In this document: positions 8,998 through 17,087 of the stretch, in pieces
Numbering within the stretch: the first letter of the stretch is position 1
Layout: each line of letters starts with the position of its first letter
Origin: Bacteroides sp. OM05-12
GTDB taxonomy: Bacteria; Bacteroidota; Bacteroidia; Bacteroidales; Bacteroidaceae
DNA length: 64,000 bases
Reading direction: 5' to 3'
NCBI RefSeq assembly: GCF_003438995.1
Contig: NZ_QSUN01000001.1
Location: forward strand, 124,001 to 188,000
The notes under the pieces: model-generated
Told to the model about the DNA's origin: nothing
Seen by the model: the letters and a program-made list of their open reading frames with translations, nothing else
The model's database searches: none
Translations under genes and position numbers: made by a program

Positions 8998-9045
8998 AGG
9001 AGATCAGGAAAAAACGACCGTTTATCTTGATCTCCTTTTTAAATT
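8998..9045 (+). terminator. Rho-independent terminator after the small-peptide gene
   Basis: AAGGAGATCA pairs with TGATCTCCTT across a loop of about 20 nt, followed by TTTAAATTT. It closes the unit formed by the 6868 gene and the 50-codon gene. Confidence 0.75.
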
Positions 9046-9217
9046 TAGGAGAGTCTTATTCTGTTCTTTAGTAAAATTTAATGCCAATTGCATCATTTAG
9101 CTAATAACAGACATTATTTAGTCAATAACGAACATCCTTTCCATCCTTTATCTATTCCTTTGCAATGCCCTTTAGAGGCAAACCGAGTTAACATTTTAAT
9201 AATCTAATTTTATACAA

Positions 9218-12199
9218 ATGAAAAAGAGAAGCTACTTTCTGACAGCATTCTTGCTTTTCGCAGGAATATTCAACACTTGGGCTTATGACGGCGACGGATC
9301 AGCTGCAACCCCTTATCAAATTAAAACAGTCGAAGACTTAAAAACATTAGCTACAGAGGTTAATGAAGGAAATGCTTATTCCGGAAAGTTCTTTGAATTG
9401 ACAACAGATCTTGATCTGGAGGAGGCAGAATGGACACGTATTGGAAATGACAAAAAACTATTTTCCGGAACTTTTGATGGTAAAGGTCATTCTATCAGCA
9501 ATTTTAAAATCAGTGAAAGTAGTACTGCCACAGATGGAACTCAGAACGGAGTAGGGCTTTTCGGCGGACTTGGAGGTCCTTTGAAAAACCTAATCATAAA
9601 AGGGGCAAACGTAACAAACAAGCAACAGAATGTCGCTGTCTTGGCAGGAACAATAACCGCAGATGCAAAAATCGAAAATTGCGTCGTGATGAACTCAACG
9701 CTGACGATGGACGGGGGTTCAGGACGTTTTGGTTTTATTATCGGTAAGAATTGGAACAACAAAATTATAGTAAACTGTTTTGTCGTTAATTCTACTTTAA
9801 CAATAAAAGAAGGAATCCAAGCAACAGGTGCAGGTCTGTTTATAGGAGCTGCAGCAGGCGGACAAGGCACTACTTTTACAAATTGCTACACATCCGGTTG
9901 TACCATTAATGCGCCCAACGCAACGGAATCTCAAAAAGCTACTACCGGTGTCTTTATGGGAATGCACAACAATGATGCCCATCCCGTAACATTTGACAAT
10001 TGTTTTGCACAGAATATCGACGGTTTCTCGTTTGTAGGAAAATACATTATTGATAAACAAACTTACAAAAAAGCAGGAGTGGCAGTAACCATAGCCAAAT
10101 TAGAAGACTTAAATGATCAGTTTTATCTGAATGCGACGACATTTACAGACGGTACAGTAGTAGGATACCTTAATGCCTACAAACAGAATGAAGTTACATG
10201 GAAACAGGGTGCAAAATTCCCTATCTTCTCAACAATGAAAGACCCGGAGGTAGCACAACCGAACGGTTCGGAAACTGATCCTTATCTAATCACTTCTGTA
10301 GATGATTTAAAACAATTGGCTACCGAAGTAAACGGAGGAGAAAACTATGCAGGAAAATTCTTTGAATTAACAACCGACCTTGATTTAAATAATGAAGAAT
10401 GGACTTCTATTGGTAATGATGCAAAAACATTCCAAGGAGTTTTTGATGGAAAAGGACATATCATCAGTAATTTCAAAATAACAGAAAGTAGTAATGCGAC
10501 AGACGGCACTCAACATGGTAGAGGATTATTCGGAGGTATAGAAAAAGCAACGATAAAAAATTTAGGCGTTACGAATGCACAAGTTACTAATAACCAACAA
10601 AATATTGGTGTTTTAGTTGGAGTAATGAAAGGTGACTGGAGTGTAAAAGCTTCTGTTGAAAATTGTTATGTCATTAACTCCACACTTGAAATGGATGGAG
10701 GTAGCGGACAATATGGAATCCTTATAGGGAGAACATGGAATGGAGCGGCAACAAACTGTTATGTTGCTAACTCTACACTTTCCATAAAAGATGGAATTGA
10801 TGCAACCATGGCAGGAATTTTTATAGGAGCTACAGCTGGAGGTGCAGGAACAATATTTAAGAATTGCTTTACTACAAAATGTACCATTACAGCTGAAAAC
10901 TCCAAAATAGCAACAACCGGAGCTTTTTGTGGTATTCAAGCCAATACAGCCCACAAAGTTACTTTTGAAGATTGCTATGCACAAAAGATAGAAGGATTCT
11001 CTTTTATCGGCGCTATCAATAGTAACCAAGAATATAAAAAAGGTACTGAAACATTAGCTATTGCCGAATTATCAGATTTAAATGGCAAACTTTATCTGGA
11101 TGCAACGGCATTTACAAAAGGAGAAGTGGCATGGGCACTGAATCAGAACAAGCAAAATGGAGTAGCATGGTCACAAGGTGAAAATTACCCGATTGTTACA
11201 GATGCGGAAAATGCTCCAGTTTACAAGGCTAATATGGCTATTCATAATGGCGAACAAATAGAAAGCATTACTTACACCAAAGGAAATGAACCATTGGATG
11301 CTATTACAATCAACGATAATGCTGCAACAGCTATTGTTATAACTGAAGGTGGTGATTTGGCTGCTGAAACAATAAATGCTTTAATCACTAAATACAGTAA
11401 TGCCAACACACTTAAATACATGCCGGAAGGAAGTGCTGTAACAGGAAAGAACGTAATTAAAAACGGTCAAGGTGAACTTGAAATATCAGACAATCTTCCA
11501 TTCTTCTGCCCGATAGCCTTCACCGCAACAGCAGCGACTTACAAACGTACATTTAATGCCGGATGGAGTACTGTTTATCTACCTTTTGCAAGTGTTAAAC
11601 CGGAGGGCTCGAAACTTGAAATTATTGAAAGTTGCGACGGAACCGACGCTAAGTTTAAGAATGCAGATGCCATAGCCGCAAACACTCCGTACAATATTAA
11701 TATTGAAACTGCAGGAGAAAAGACATTTACTATAGGAGAAAACAAAGTAATACCGGCAAGCACTGATGTCAACGACCAAACAGTGAACGGATACACCGTC
11801 AAAGGTTGTTTCACCCCGACAATGCCTACAGCAGAGAAGACATACATCATGTCGACGGAAGGTGAGAAGGAAGTATTTAACGCAGTGGAAGAAGATACCG
11901 AATTGACTCCGTTCCGTGCATATCTTGAAGGTCCGGCAAATGCGGCCGCAAAGATAAATGTTATCCATTATCAACAAACTCCGGATAACATAACTGAACA
12001 AAATACAATCGACGGATTGACAGTAATCTCTGCCGAAGGTGCAATTAAAGTTATTGCCGGAAAAGCACAAACTGCAAAATTATTCGGCATTGACGGCAGA
12101 CTGGTTAAAGTTATCGAGTTGACCGAAGGAGAAAATACAATTACCGGTATTACCGGAGGTATTTACATCCTGAACAATGAAAAAGTAATCGTGAAATAG
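9218..12199 (+). CDS. Large GLUG-type T9SS protein with an internal duplication
   Basis: 993 residues with a signal peptide (MKKRSYFLTAFLLFAGIFNTWA). Residues about 25-335 and 345-680 are two copies of the same GLUG beta-helix unit. Both contain ATEVNxGxxYxGKFFELTTD, FDGKGHxISNFKI, TDGTQ, a GRT/GKNWN segment and a CFA/CYAQ segment. Residues 690-890 are a beta-rich region with GWSTVYLPFAS, shared with the 6868 gene. The last 70 residues are a T9SS sorting domain (FGIDGRLVKVIEL, GGIYILNNEKVIVK). It is probably a surface adhesin or structural protein, and the duplication suggests expansion by unequal recombination. It sits in its own unit between two terminators. Confidence 0.86.
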   Translation: MKKRSYFLTAFLLFAGIFNTWAYDGDGSAATPYQIKTVEDLKTLATEVNEGNAYSGKFFELTTDLDLEEAEWTRIGNDKKLFSGTFDGKGHSISNFKISESSTATDGTQNGVGLFGGLGGPLKNLIIKGANVTNKQQNVAVLAGTITADAKIENCVVMNSTLTMDGGSGRFGFIIGKNWNNKIIVNCFVVNSTLTIKEGIQATGAGLFIGAAAGGQGTTFTNCYTSGCTINAPNATESQKATTGVFMGMHNNDAHPVTFDNCFAQNIDGFSFVGKYIIDKQTYKKAGVAVTIAKLEDLNDQFYLNATTFTDGTVVGYLNAYKQNEVTWKQGAKFPIFSTMKDPEVAQPNGSETDPYLITSVDDLKQLATEVNGGENYAGKFFELTTDLDLNNEEWTSIGNDAKTFQGVFDGKGHIISNFKITESSNATDGTQHGRGLFGGIEKATIKNLGVTNAQVTNNQQNIGVLVGVMKGDWSVKASVENCYVINSTLEMDGGSGQYGILIGRTWNGAATNCYVANSTLSIKDGIDATMAGIFIGATAGGAGTIFKNCFTTKCTITAENSKIATTGAFCGIQANTAHKVTFEDCYAQKIEGFSFIGAINSNQEYKKGTETLAIAELSDLNGKLYLDATAFTKGEVAWALNQNKQNGVAWSQGENYPIVTDAENAPVYKANMAIHNGEQIESITYTKGNEPLDAITINDNAATAIVITEGGDLAAETINALITKYSNANTLKYMPEGSAVTGKNVIKNGQGELEISDNLPFFCPIAFTATAATYKRTFNAGWSTVYLPFASVKPEGSKLEIIESCDGTDAKFKNADAIAANTPYNINIETAGEKTFTIGENKVIPASTDVNDQTVNGYTVKGCFTPTMPTAEKTYIMSTEGEKEVFNAVEEDTELTPFRAYLEGPANAAAKINVIHYQQTPDNITEQNTIDGLTVISAEGAIKVIAGKAQTAKLFGIDGRLVKVIELTEGENTITGITGGIYILNNEKVIVK

Positions 12200-12221
12200 G
12201 TTATTATTAAGTTAGAGAAGT

Positions 12222-12275
12222 GAGAAGTCATCCTGCCCGGGACTAAGTTCCTAAGGCTTGGATGGCTTCTTTTTG
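12222..12275 (+). terminator. Terminator after the duplicated GLUG gene
   Basis: GAGAAGTCATCC pairs with GGATGGCTTCT around a GC-rich loop, followed by TTTTTGC. It starts 23 bp after the stop codon. Confidence 0.7.
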
Positions 12276-12350
12276 CAATAAAAAAGCGTGTTTGTTATTG
12301 TATTTTATAAAAAATGCAGATATTTGCACCTTGTAACGTGAACATTTGAT

Positions 12351-12887
12351 ATGGAAAAGATTGGAATATTCTGTTCGGCTTCTGATTCTATTGACAAAAT
12401 GTATTTTGAAAAAACAATTGAATTAGGAGAATGGTTAGGGAAACAAGGTAAGACTTTAATTTACGGAGGTGCAAATCTGGGACTGATGGATTGCATAGCC
12501 CGGACAGTTAAAGCCTATGGCGGAACAGTAGTCGGCGTCGTTCCTTCCAAATTGGAAGAAAACGGGAAAGTAAGTCCGCTACTTGATAAAATATACCGAA
12601 CCAAAAACCTCAGTGACCGGAAAGATATTATGGTGGAAGAATCTGACGTTATGGTTGCACTACCCGGAGGTATCGGCACATTGGATGAAGTGTTTCATGT
12701 AATGGCAGCCTCATCTATCGGTTACCATAGTAAGAAAATTATCTTTTATAATATCAACGGATTCTACAATGACTTGTTGGCAATCCTCCATTCCATGAAT
12801 AAGACACATTTTTCACGGCATCCTATGGAACATTATTTTGATGTAGCAAACACTTTTGATGAACTAACATTCCTCTTAAATAAATAG
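12351..12887 (+). CDS. LOG-family Rossmann-fold protein (TIGR00730)
   Basis: 178 residues, the usual size of the family. The signature PGGIGTLDEVFHV (near residues 105-117) and the preceding YGGANLGLMD glycine motif identify the LOG/'lysine decarboxylase-like' fold. Characterised members release nucleobase from nucleoside 5'-monophosphates (cytokinin riboside phosphoribohydrolase); true lysine decarboxylase activity is not expected. In bacteria it may act in nucleotide salvage or clean-up. It is the first gene of a tight operon (9 bp to the SIS gene, then 8 bp to the PfkB gene). The near-consensus GATATTTG at 12319 may be its -7 box. Confidence 0.88.
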   Translation: MEKIGIFCSASDSIDKMYFEKTIELGEWLGKQGKTLIYGGANLGLMDCIARTVKAYGGTVVGVVPSKLEENGKVSPLLDKIYRTKNLSDRKDIMVEESDVMVALPGGIGTLDEVFHVMAASSIGYHSKKIIFYNINGFYNDLLAILHSMNKTHFSRHPMEHYFDVANTFDELTFLLNK

Positions 12888-12896
12888 CCTAAAACG

Positions 12897-13499
12897 ATGA
12901 TGGAATCAATAAAAGAGCTTTTGCAGAAAGAAGCTGCAGCCGTACTGAACATACCTGTCGGCAATGAATATGAAAAAGCGATCAATATGATTGTAGAACA
13001 AGTACACAATAAAGGAGGTAAGCTTGTCACGACAGGCATGGGCAAGGCCGGACAAATAGCAATGAACATTGCCACTACCTTTTGTTCTACCGGAATACCT
13101 TCCGTATTTCTTCATCCAAGTGAAGCGCAACATGGTGACTTAGGTATTTTTCAAGAGAATGATTTGTTACTGCTCATCTCTAATTCCGGCAAGACAAGAG
13201 AAATCATAGAATTAACGCAGCTCTCAAGAGTGCTAAATCCGAATCTCAAATTTATCGTCATCACCGGCAATCAGGATAGCCCGCTTGCAAAAGAATCGGA
13301 TGTATGTCTTTGTACCGGCAATCCAAAAGAAGTCTGTGCATTAGGGATGACCCCGACAACATCCACCACGGTCATGACCGTCATCGGAGATATTTTAGTG
13401 GTGGAAACAATGAAAAGAACCGGTTTTACCATTATGGACTACTCCAAACGTCATCATGGAGGCTATCTTGGAGAGAAATCGAGAACACTTTGTAAATAG
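12897..13499 (+). CDS. SIS-domain sugar-phosphate isomerase, D-arabinose-5-phosphate isomerase type without CBS domains
   Basis: 200 residues made up of one SIS domain. TGMGKAGQIAMNIATTFCSTG, HPSEAQHGDLG, ISNSGKTREI, and PKEVCALGMTPTTSTT followed by GD match the KdsD/GutQ pattern closely, including the HGDLG and TPTTSTT active-site segments. These enzymes interconvert ribulose 5-phosphate and arabinose 5-phosphate for Kdo synthesis. E. coli KdsD has two extra CBS domains (about 328 residues); this one stops right after the SIS domain, as in known short Bacteroides forms. Two ATGs in tandem (12897, 12900) make the start ambiguous by one codon. It lies between the LOG and PfkB genes in one operon. 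Confidence 0.85.
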   Translation: MMESIKELLQKEAAAVLNIPVGNEYEKAINMIVEQVHNKGGKLVTTGMGKAGQIAMNIATTFCSTGIPSVFLHPSEAQHGDLGIFQENDLLLLISNSGKTREIIELTQLSRVLNPNLKFIVITGNQDSPLAKESDVCLCTGNPKEVCALGMTPTTSTTVMTVIGDILVVETMKRTGFTIMDYSKRHHGGYLGEKSRTLCK

Positions 13500-13507
13500 C
13501 TATCATT

Positions 13508-14428
13508 ATGCGTAAAGTAATCGGCATAGGAGAAACGATACTGGATATTTTGTTTAAGGACGAGCAACCTACGGCTGCTGTTCCCGGTGGTTCTGTTTTC
13601 AATGGAATCATTTCTTTAGGAAGAATGGGCGTAAATGTTTGCTTTATCAGCGAAACAGGCAATGACAAAGTAGGCAATATCATTAAAAACTTCATGGAAG
13701 AAAGCCATGTAAGTACGGAGTACATCAGCGTTTTTCCCGATGGCAAATCCCCTGTGTCTTTAGCTTTCCTAAATAATAAGAGCGATGCCGAATATATTTT
13801 CTATAAAGATTATCCCAAACAACGGCTGGATGTTACATTTCCTCCTATTGCGGAAGACGATATAGTTATATTCGGTTCTTATTTCGCCCTTAACCCTGTA
13901 TTACGCAATAAAGTAGTGGAATTTCTTGACTATGCGCGCGAACGAAAGGCGATTATCTACTATGATCCTAATTTTCGGGATACTCATAAAGATGAAGCAT
14001 TAAAACTCACTCCCATCATCATTGAGAATCTGGAATATGCCGATATCGTACGTGGCTCGGATCAGGATTTTGCCAATATGTATAATGGATTAACGGATGT
14101 AGACCAAATCTATAAGAACAAGATTCAATTCTACTGTCCCAACTTTCTTTGTACAAACGGAGCGGGAAACATAAGCCTGCGTACCAATAGTATTTCAAAA
14201 GAATATGAAGTAAAGCAACTGGATGCCGTTAGCACAGTAGGTGCAGGTGATAACTTCAATGCCGGGGTTATTTACGGACTACTGAAACGAGATATCCGTT
14301 ATAGAGATTTGAACAATATCCGCGAACAAGATTGGGATGAAATTATCGGATATGGGAAAGATTTCTCTGCCAATGTATGCATGAGCCTTTACAATTCCGT
14401 CTCAAAAGAATTCGCCACATCTTACTGA
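13508..14428 (+). CDS. PfkB-family carbohydrate kinase
   Basis: 306 residues, normal for the ribokinase/PfkB family. The N-terminal PGGSVFNGIISLGRMG glycine motif and the C-terminal STVGAGDNFNAGVIYGL segment with the catalytic Asp (near residue 250) are both intact. The family phosphorylates sugars such as fructose or ribose; the substrate cannot be read from the sequence. It follows the SIS isomerase by 8 bp, so a related sugar-phosphate role is plausible but unproven. The next gene has its own -7 box just after this stop. Confidence 0.85.
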   Translation: MRKVIGIGETILDILFKDEQPTAAVPGGSVFNGIISLGRMGVNVCFISETGNDKVGNIIKNFMEESHVSTEYISVFPDGKSPVSLAFLNNKSDAEYIFYKDYPKQRLDVTFPPIAEDDIVIFGSYFALNPVLRNKVVEFLDYARERKAIIYYDPNFRDTHKDEALKLTPIIIENLEYADIVRGSDQDFANMYNGLTDVDQIYKNKIQFYCPNFLCTNGAGNISLRTNSISKEYEVKQLDAVSTVGAGDNFNAGVIYGLLKRDIRYRDLNNIREQDWDEIIGYGKDFSANVCMSLYNSVSKEFATSY

Positions 14429-14446
14429 TATTCCATACTTTCTGCG

Positions 14447-14454
14447 TATCTTTG
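14447..14454 (+). promoter_or_regulatory. -7 box (TATCTTTG) for the DEAD-box helicase gene
   Basis: TATCTTTG fits TAnnTTTG and lies 26 bp before the ATG, in the 51-bp gap after the PfkB gene. It suggests the helicase is transcribed separately. Confidence 0.55.
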
Positions 14455-14479
14455 CCGACAAATAGATATTTGAAAGTTA

Positions 14480-16351
14480 ATGAAGACATTTAAAGAGTTA
14501 GGCGTTTCCCCGGAAATACTTAAAGCAATTGAAGAAATGGGATATGAGAATCCCATGCCGGTACAAGAAGAAGTAATTCCATATTTATTAGGAAACGGTA
14601 ACGATGTAGTGGCACTCGCCCAAACTGGTACAGGTAAAACAGCCGCATTCGGGCTACCAATTATACAAGGAGTTAATGTAAAAGAACGCGTGCCACAGGC
14701 ACTTATCCTCTGTCCTACCCGCGAACTTTGTTTGCAGATAGCAGGTGACCTTAACGATTATTCCAAATACATAGACGGATTGAAAGTTCTCCCGGTTTAC
14801 GGAGGTTCTTCCATCGAAAGCCAAATAAGAAGCCTCAAAAACGGTGTACATATTATTGTCGCTACACCGGGACGCTTGTTGGATTTGATGGAGCGCAAGA
14901 CCGTAAAATTGGCAACAGTCAGCAATGTAATCATGGATGAGGCTGATGAAATGCTCAATATGGGCTTTACAGACAGCATAAACGCCATTCTTGCTGAAGT
15001 GCCGCAAGACAGAAATACATTGATGTTCTCCGCAACTATGTCACCCGAAATCTCCCGCATATCCAAAAAATATTTGAAGGATGCGAAGGAGATCGTAATC
15101 GGGACAAAAAATGAAGGAACAAAGAACGTGAAACATATCTACTATATGGTTCACGCAAAAGATAAATATCTCGCTCTTAAACGCATCGCCGACTATTATC
15201 CGCAAATATATGGTATCATATTTTGCCGTACCCGTAAAGAAACACAGGAAATAGCAGATAAGTTGATACAAGACGGCTATAACGCAGACTCCCTTCACGG
15301 AGAACTGTCACAGGCACAACGTGATTTGGTTATGCAGAAATTCCGTCAACGTCATTTGCAATTATTGGTTGCAACGGATGTAGCTGCCAGAGGGTTGGAT
15401 GTGGACGATCTTACCCACGTTATCAATTACGGATTGCCCGATGATACGGAAAGTTATACACATCGTAGCGGTAGAACAGGACGTGCCGGTAAAACCGGAA
15501 CATCCATTTCCATTATCAATATGCGCGAGAAAGGCAAAATGCGTGAGATAGAACGTATTATCGGCAAGCAATTCATTGTTGGTGAGATGCCTACGGGAAA
15601 GCAAATCTGTGAGAAACAGTTGATAAAGGTGATCGATGATATTGAAAAGGTAAAAGTAAACGAAGAAGAGATAGCCGATTTCCTTCCGGGAATCTATCGC
15701 AAACTGGAATGGCTTACTAAAGAAGATGTCATCAAGCGCATGGTTTCTTTGGAATTTAATCGCTTCCTTGAATATTACCGGAATGCGAAAGAAATAGAAA
15801 CTCCTACAGACAGCCGGGGCGAAAGAAACAGCAGAGAACGCAAAGAACGCGGAAGTGACCGTGAAAAGACAGGACGCAAAGCAGAACCGGGATTTACCCG
15901 TCTGTTCCTTAACCTTGGTAAAACAGATGGTTTTTATGCCAACCAAATCATTGAATTGATTAACCGTAACATGAAGAAACAACATCCGCGCATCGGACGT
16001 ATAGACCTCATGCAGAATTTTTCATTCTTTGAAGTTGCCGAAGGACAAGCAGCAGATGTTATCAGCTCTCTTAATAAGGTGGATTTAAACGGAAGAAAAG
16101 TTTCCGTAGAAATAGCCGGAGAAGAAAGCGGAAGAAACGGCAGAGCAGGCAAAGGTGGTAAAAAAGGATATAAAAAGGAATCAAACATTTCTTACTCTAA
16201 AAACAAACCGCCTAAAAACAAGCCTAGCCGAGAGGAACGCGGATATGCAGCCAGAGGTCCGAAGAAAAAAGATGATTGGCAACAACTCATGAAAGGTGAG
16301 GAACCTGACTTCAGTGAAGAGGGATGGGCAAGACGTAAAAAGAAAAAATAA
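14480..16351 (+). CDS. DEAD-box ATP-dependent RNA helicase with DbpA-type RNA-binding domain
   Basis: 623 residues. The helicase core carries all the usual motifs: a Q motif near residue 25, AQTGTGKTAA (Walker A), PTREL, TPGR, DEAD, SAT, then VATDVAARGLDV and HRSGRTGRAGKTG. Residues about 475-550 (TRLFLNLGKTDGFY to RKVSVEIAG) match the DbpA-type RRM-like domain that recruits DeaD/CsdA- or DbpA-class helicases to structured RNA. The tail is rich in Lys, Arg and Gly and probably binds RNA. The likely role is unwinding RNA during ribosome assembly or at low temperature, in the cytoplasm. The exact member (DeaD versus DbpA) is not settled. Confidence 0.92.
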   Translation: MKTFKELGVSPEILKAIEEMGYENPMPVQEEVIPYLLGNGNDVVALAQTGTGKTAAFGLPIIQGVNVKERVPQALILCPTRELCLQIAGDLNDYSKYIDGLKVLPVYGGSSIESQIRSLKNGVHIIVATPGRLLDLMERKTVKLATVSNVIMDEADEMLNMGFTDSINAILAEVPQDRNTLMFSATMSPEISRISKKYLKDAKEIVIGTKNEGTKNVKHIYYMVHAKDKYLALKRIADYYPQIYGIIFCRTRKETQEIADKLIQDGYNADSLHGELSQAQRDLVMQKFRQRHLQLLVATDVAARGLDVDDLTHVINYGLPDDTESYTHRSGRTGRAGKTGTSISIINMREKGKMREIERIIGKQFIVGEMPTGKQICEKQLIKVIDDIEKVKVNEEEIADFLPGIYRKLEWLTKEDVIKRMVSLEFNRFLEYYRNAKEIETPTDSRGERNSRERKERGSDREKTGRKAEPGFTRLFLNLGKTDGFYANQIIELINRNMKKQHPRIGRIDLMQNFSFFEVAEGQAADVISSLNKVDLNGRKVSVEIAGEESGRNGRAGKGGKKGYKKESNISYSKNKPPKNKPSREERGYAARGPKKKDDWQQLMKGEEPDFSEEGWARRKKKK

Positions 16352-16365
16352 CTATACTTTAACAG

Positions 16366-16395
16366 CTCCCCGGATAGTTATCGGGGAGTGGTTTT
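16366..16395 (+). terminator. Terminator after the helicase gene
   Basis: CTCCCCG and CGGGGAG pair around GATAGTTAT, followed by TGGTTTT, 14 bp after the stop. Confidence 0.8.
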
Positions 16396-16399
16396 CAAC

Positions 16400-16795
16400 A
16401 TACGGTCGATTGAATACAAACGTGCGGTCCTTTGTTTACAAACTCCTATCGTTTGCAAACAATCGACCGTATGTTTGTTTTCAAACGTCCCGATGTTTTT
16501 TTCAATCAACCTGATGTTTTTAAAAAACATCAAGGTGTTTATAAGTGAAAAACAGTATAAAAAACGAATTATCCCCAAATAACCTTCAATCTTTCAGTTT
16601 ACGAATTTAAGTTTGACTATCAGCCTGTTATCCTGAACTTTCTTTAAGAAAAAGGTTCAGCGATAATGAATGATGAGTATATCTGCTGAATGATTCCATC
16701 TTTCAGTCTAACTTATTCGGTATCAATGCAGAATTGGCAAACTGAAGGATGAAACTTGCGGGCAATTGTTACTTTGAGAGTATACAAAGACTTTA
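16400..16795. repeat. Mosaic intergenic repeat, copy B (~390 bp)
   Basis: The core (16400-16472) opens with ATACGGTCGATTG and closes with CAATCGACCGTAT; it carries about 22 bp more between the arms than copies A, C and D. The GATGTTTTT hairpin follows, then about 250 bp containing TGATTCCATCTTTCAG and related words, ending AGAGTATACAAAG. Read in reverse complement, the whole block matches 48452-48815 (copy D) along most of its length. With the terminator before it and the hairpin after it, it fills the 16352-16943 gap. Confidence 0.85.
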
Positions 16796-16822
16796 ACTAT
16801 TTTGTTGCAAACATTAAACATG

Positions 16823-16860
16823 AAACGGAGAAGCCGCTATTATTACGACTTCTCCGTTTT
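16823..16860. terminator. Hairpin terminator between repeat B and the interrupted T9SS gene
   Basis: AAACGGAGAAG pairs with CTTCTCCGTTT around a 15-nt loop. The T-run is on the plus side, so it stops rightward transcription best, but it lies 3' of the leftward gene and may work both ways. Confidence 0.65.
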
Positions 16861-16943
16861 ATTATCCGCTCCCGTAGATACGGATTTCTTTCTCCTTAGA
16901 TAATTGTCAACGCTCTCTTATGCGCTAACGAATGCGCACGTGA

Positions 16944-17087
16944 TTATTTGACAATAAACTTTTCTGTTATATTCAGTTCACCGTCAGTCACTTTCAGAAA
17001 ATACATACCGCAAGGCAGATGGGATAAATGGATATTATAATCGCTTGCAGTACTACTATTTACATCTTCCATATATAAAGTTTGTCC
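16944..17087 (-). pseudogene. Detached end of a T9SS sorting domain, downstream of an in-frame TAG
   Basis: Continuing the frame of the 17088-20648 gene past its TAG gives 47 more sense codons and then TAA at 16944-16946. They encode GQTLYMEDVNS, then LPCGMYFLKVTDGELNITEKF and IVK, which is the standard second half of a T9SS type A sorting domain. A single CAG to TAG change (Gln to stop) would explain the break. As the frame stands, this part is not translated unless the stop is read through. Confidence 0.85.

Noticed and set aside
15362..15985. 207-codon frame opposite the DEAD-box helicase gene
   Set aside because: Antisense shadow with Phe/Cys-rich composition typical of reversed coding DNA.
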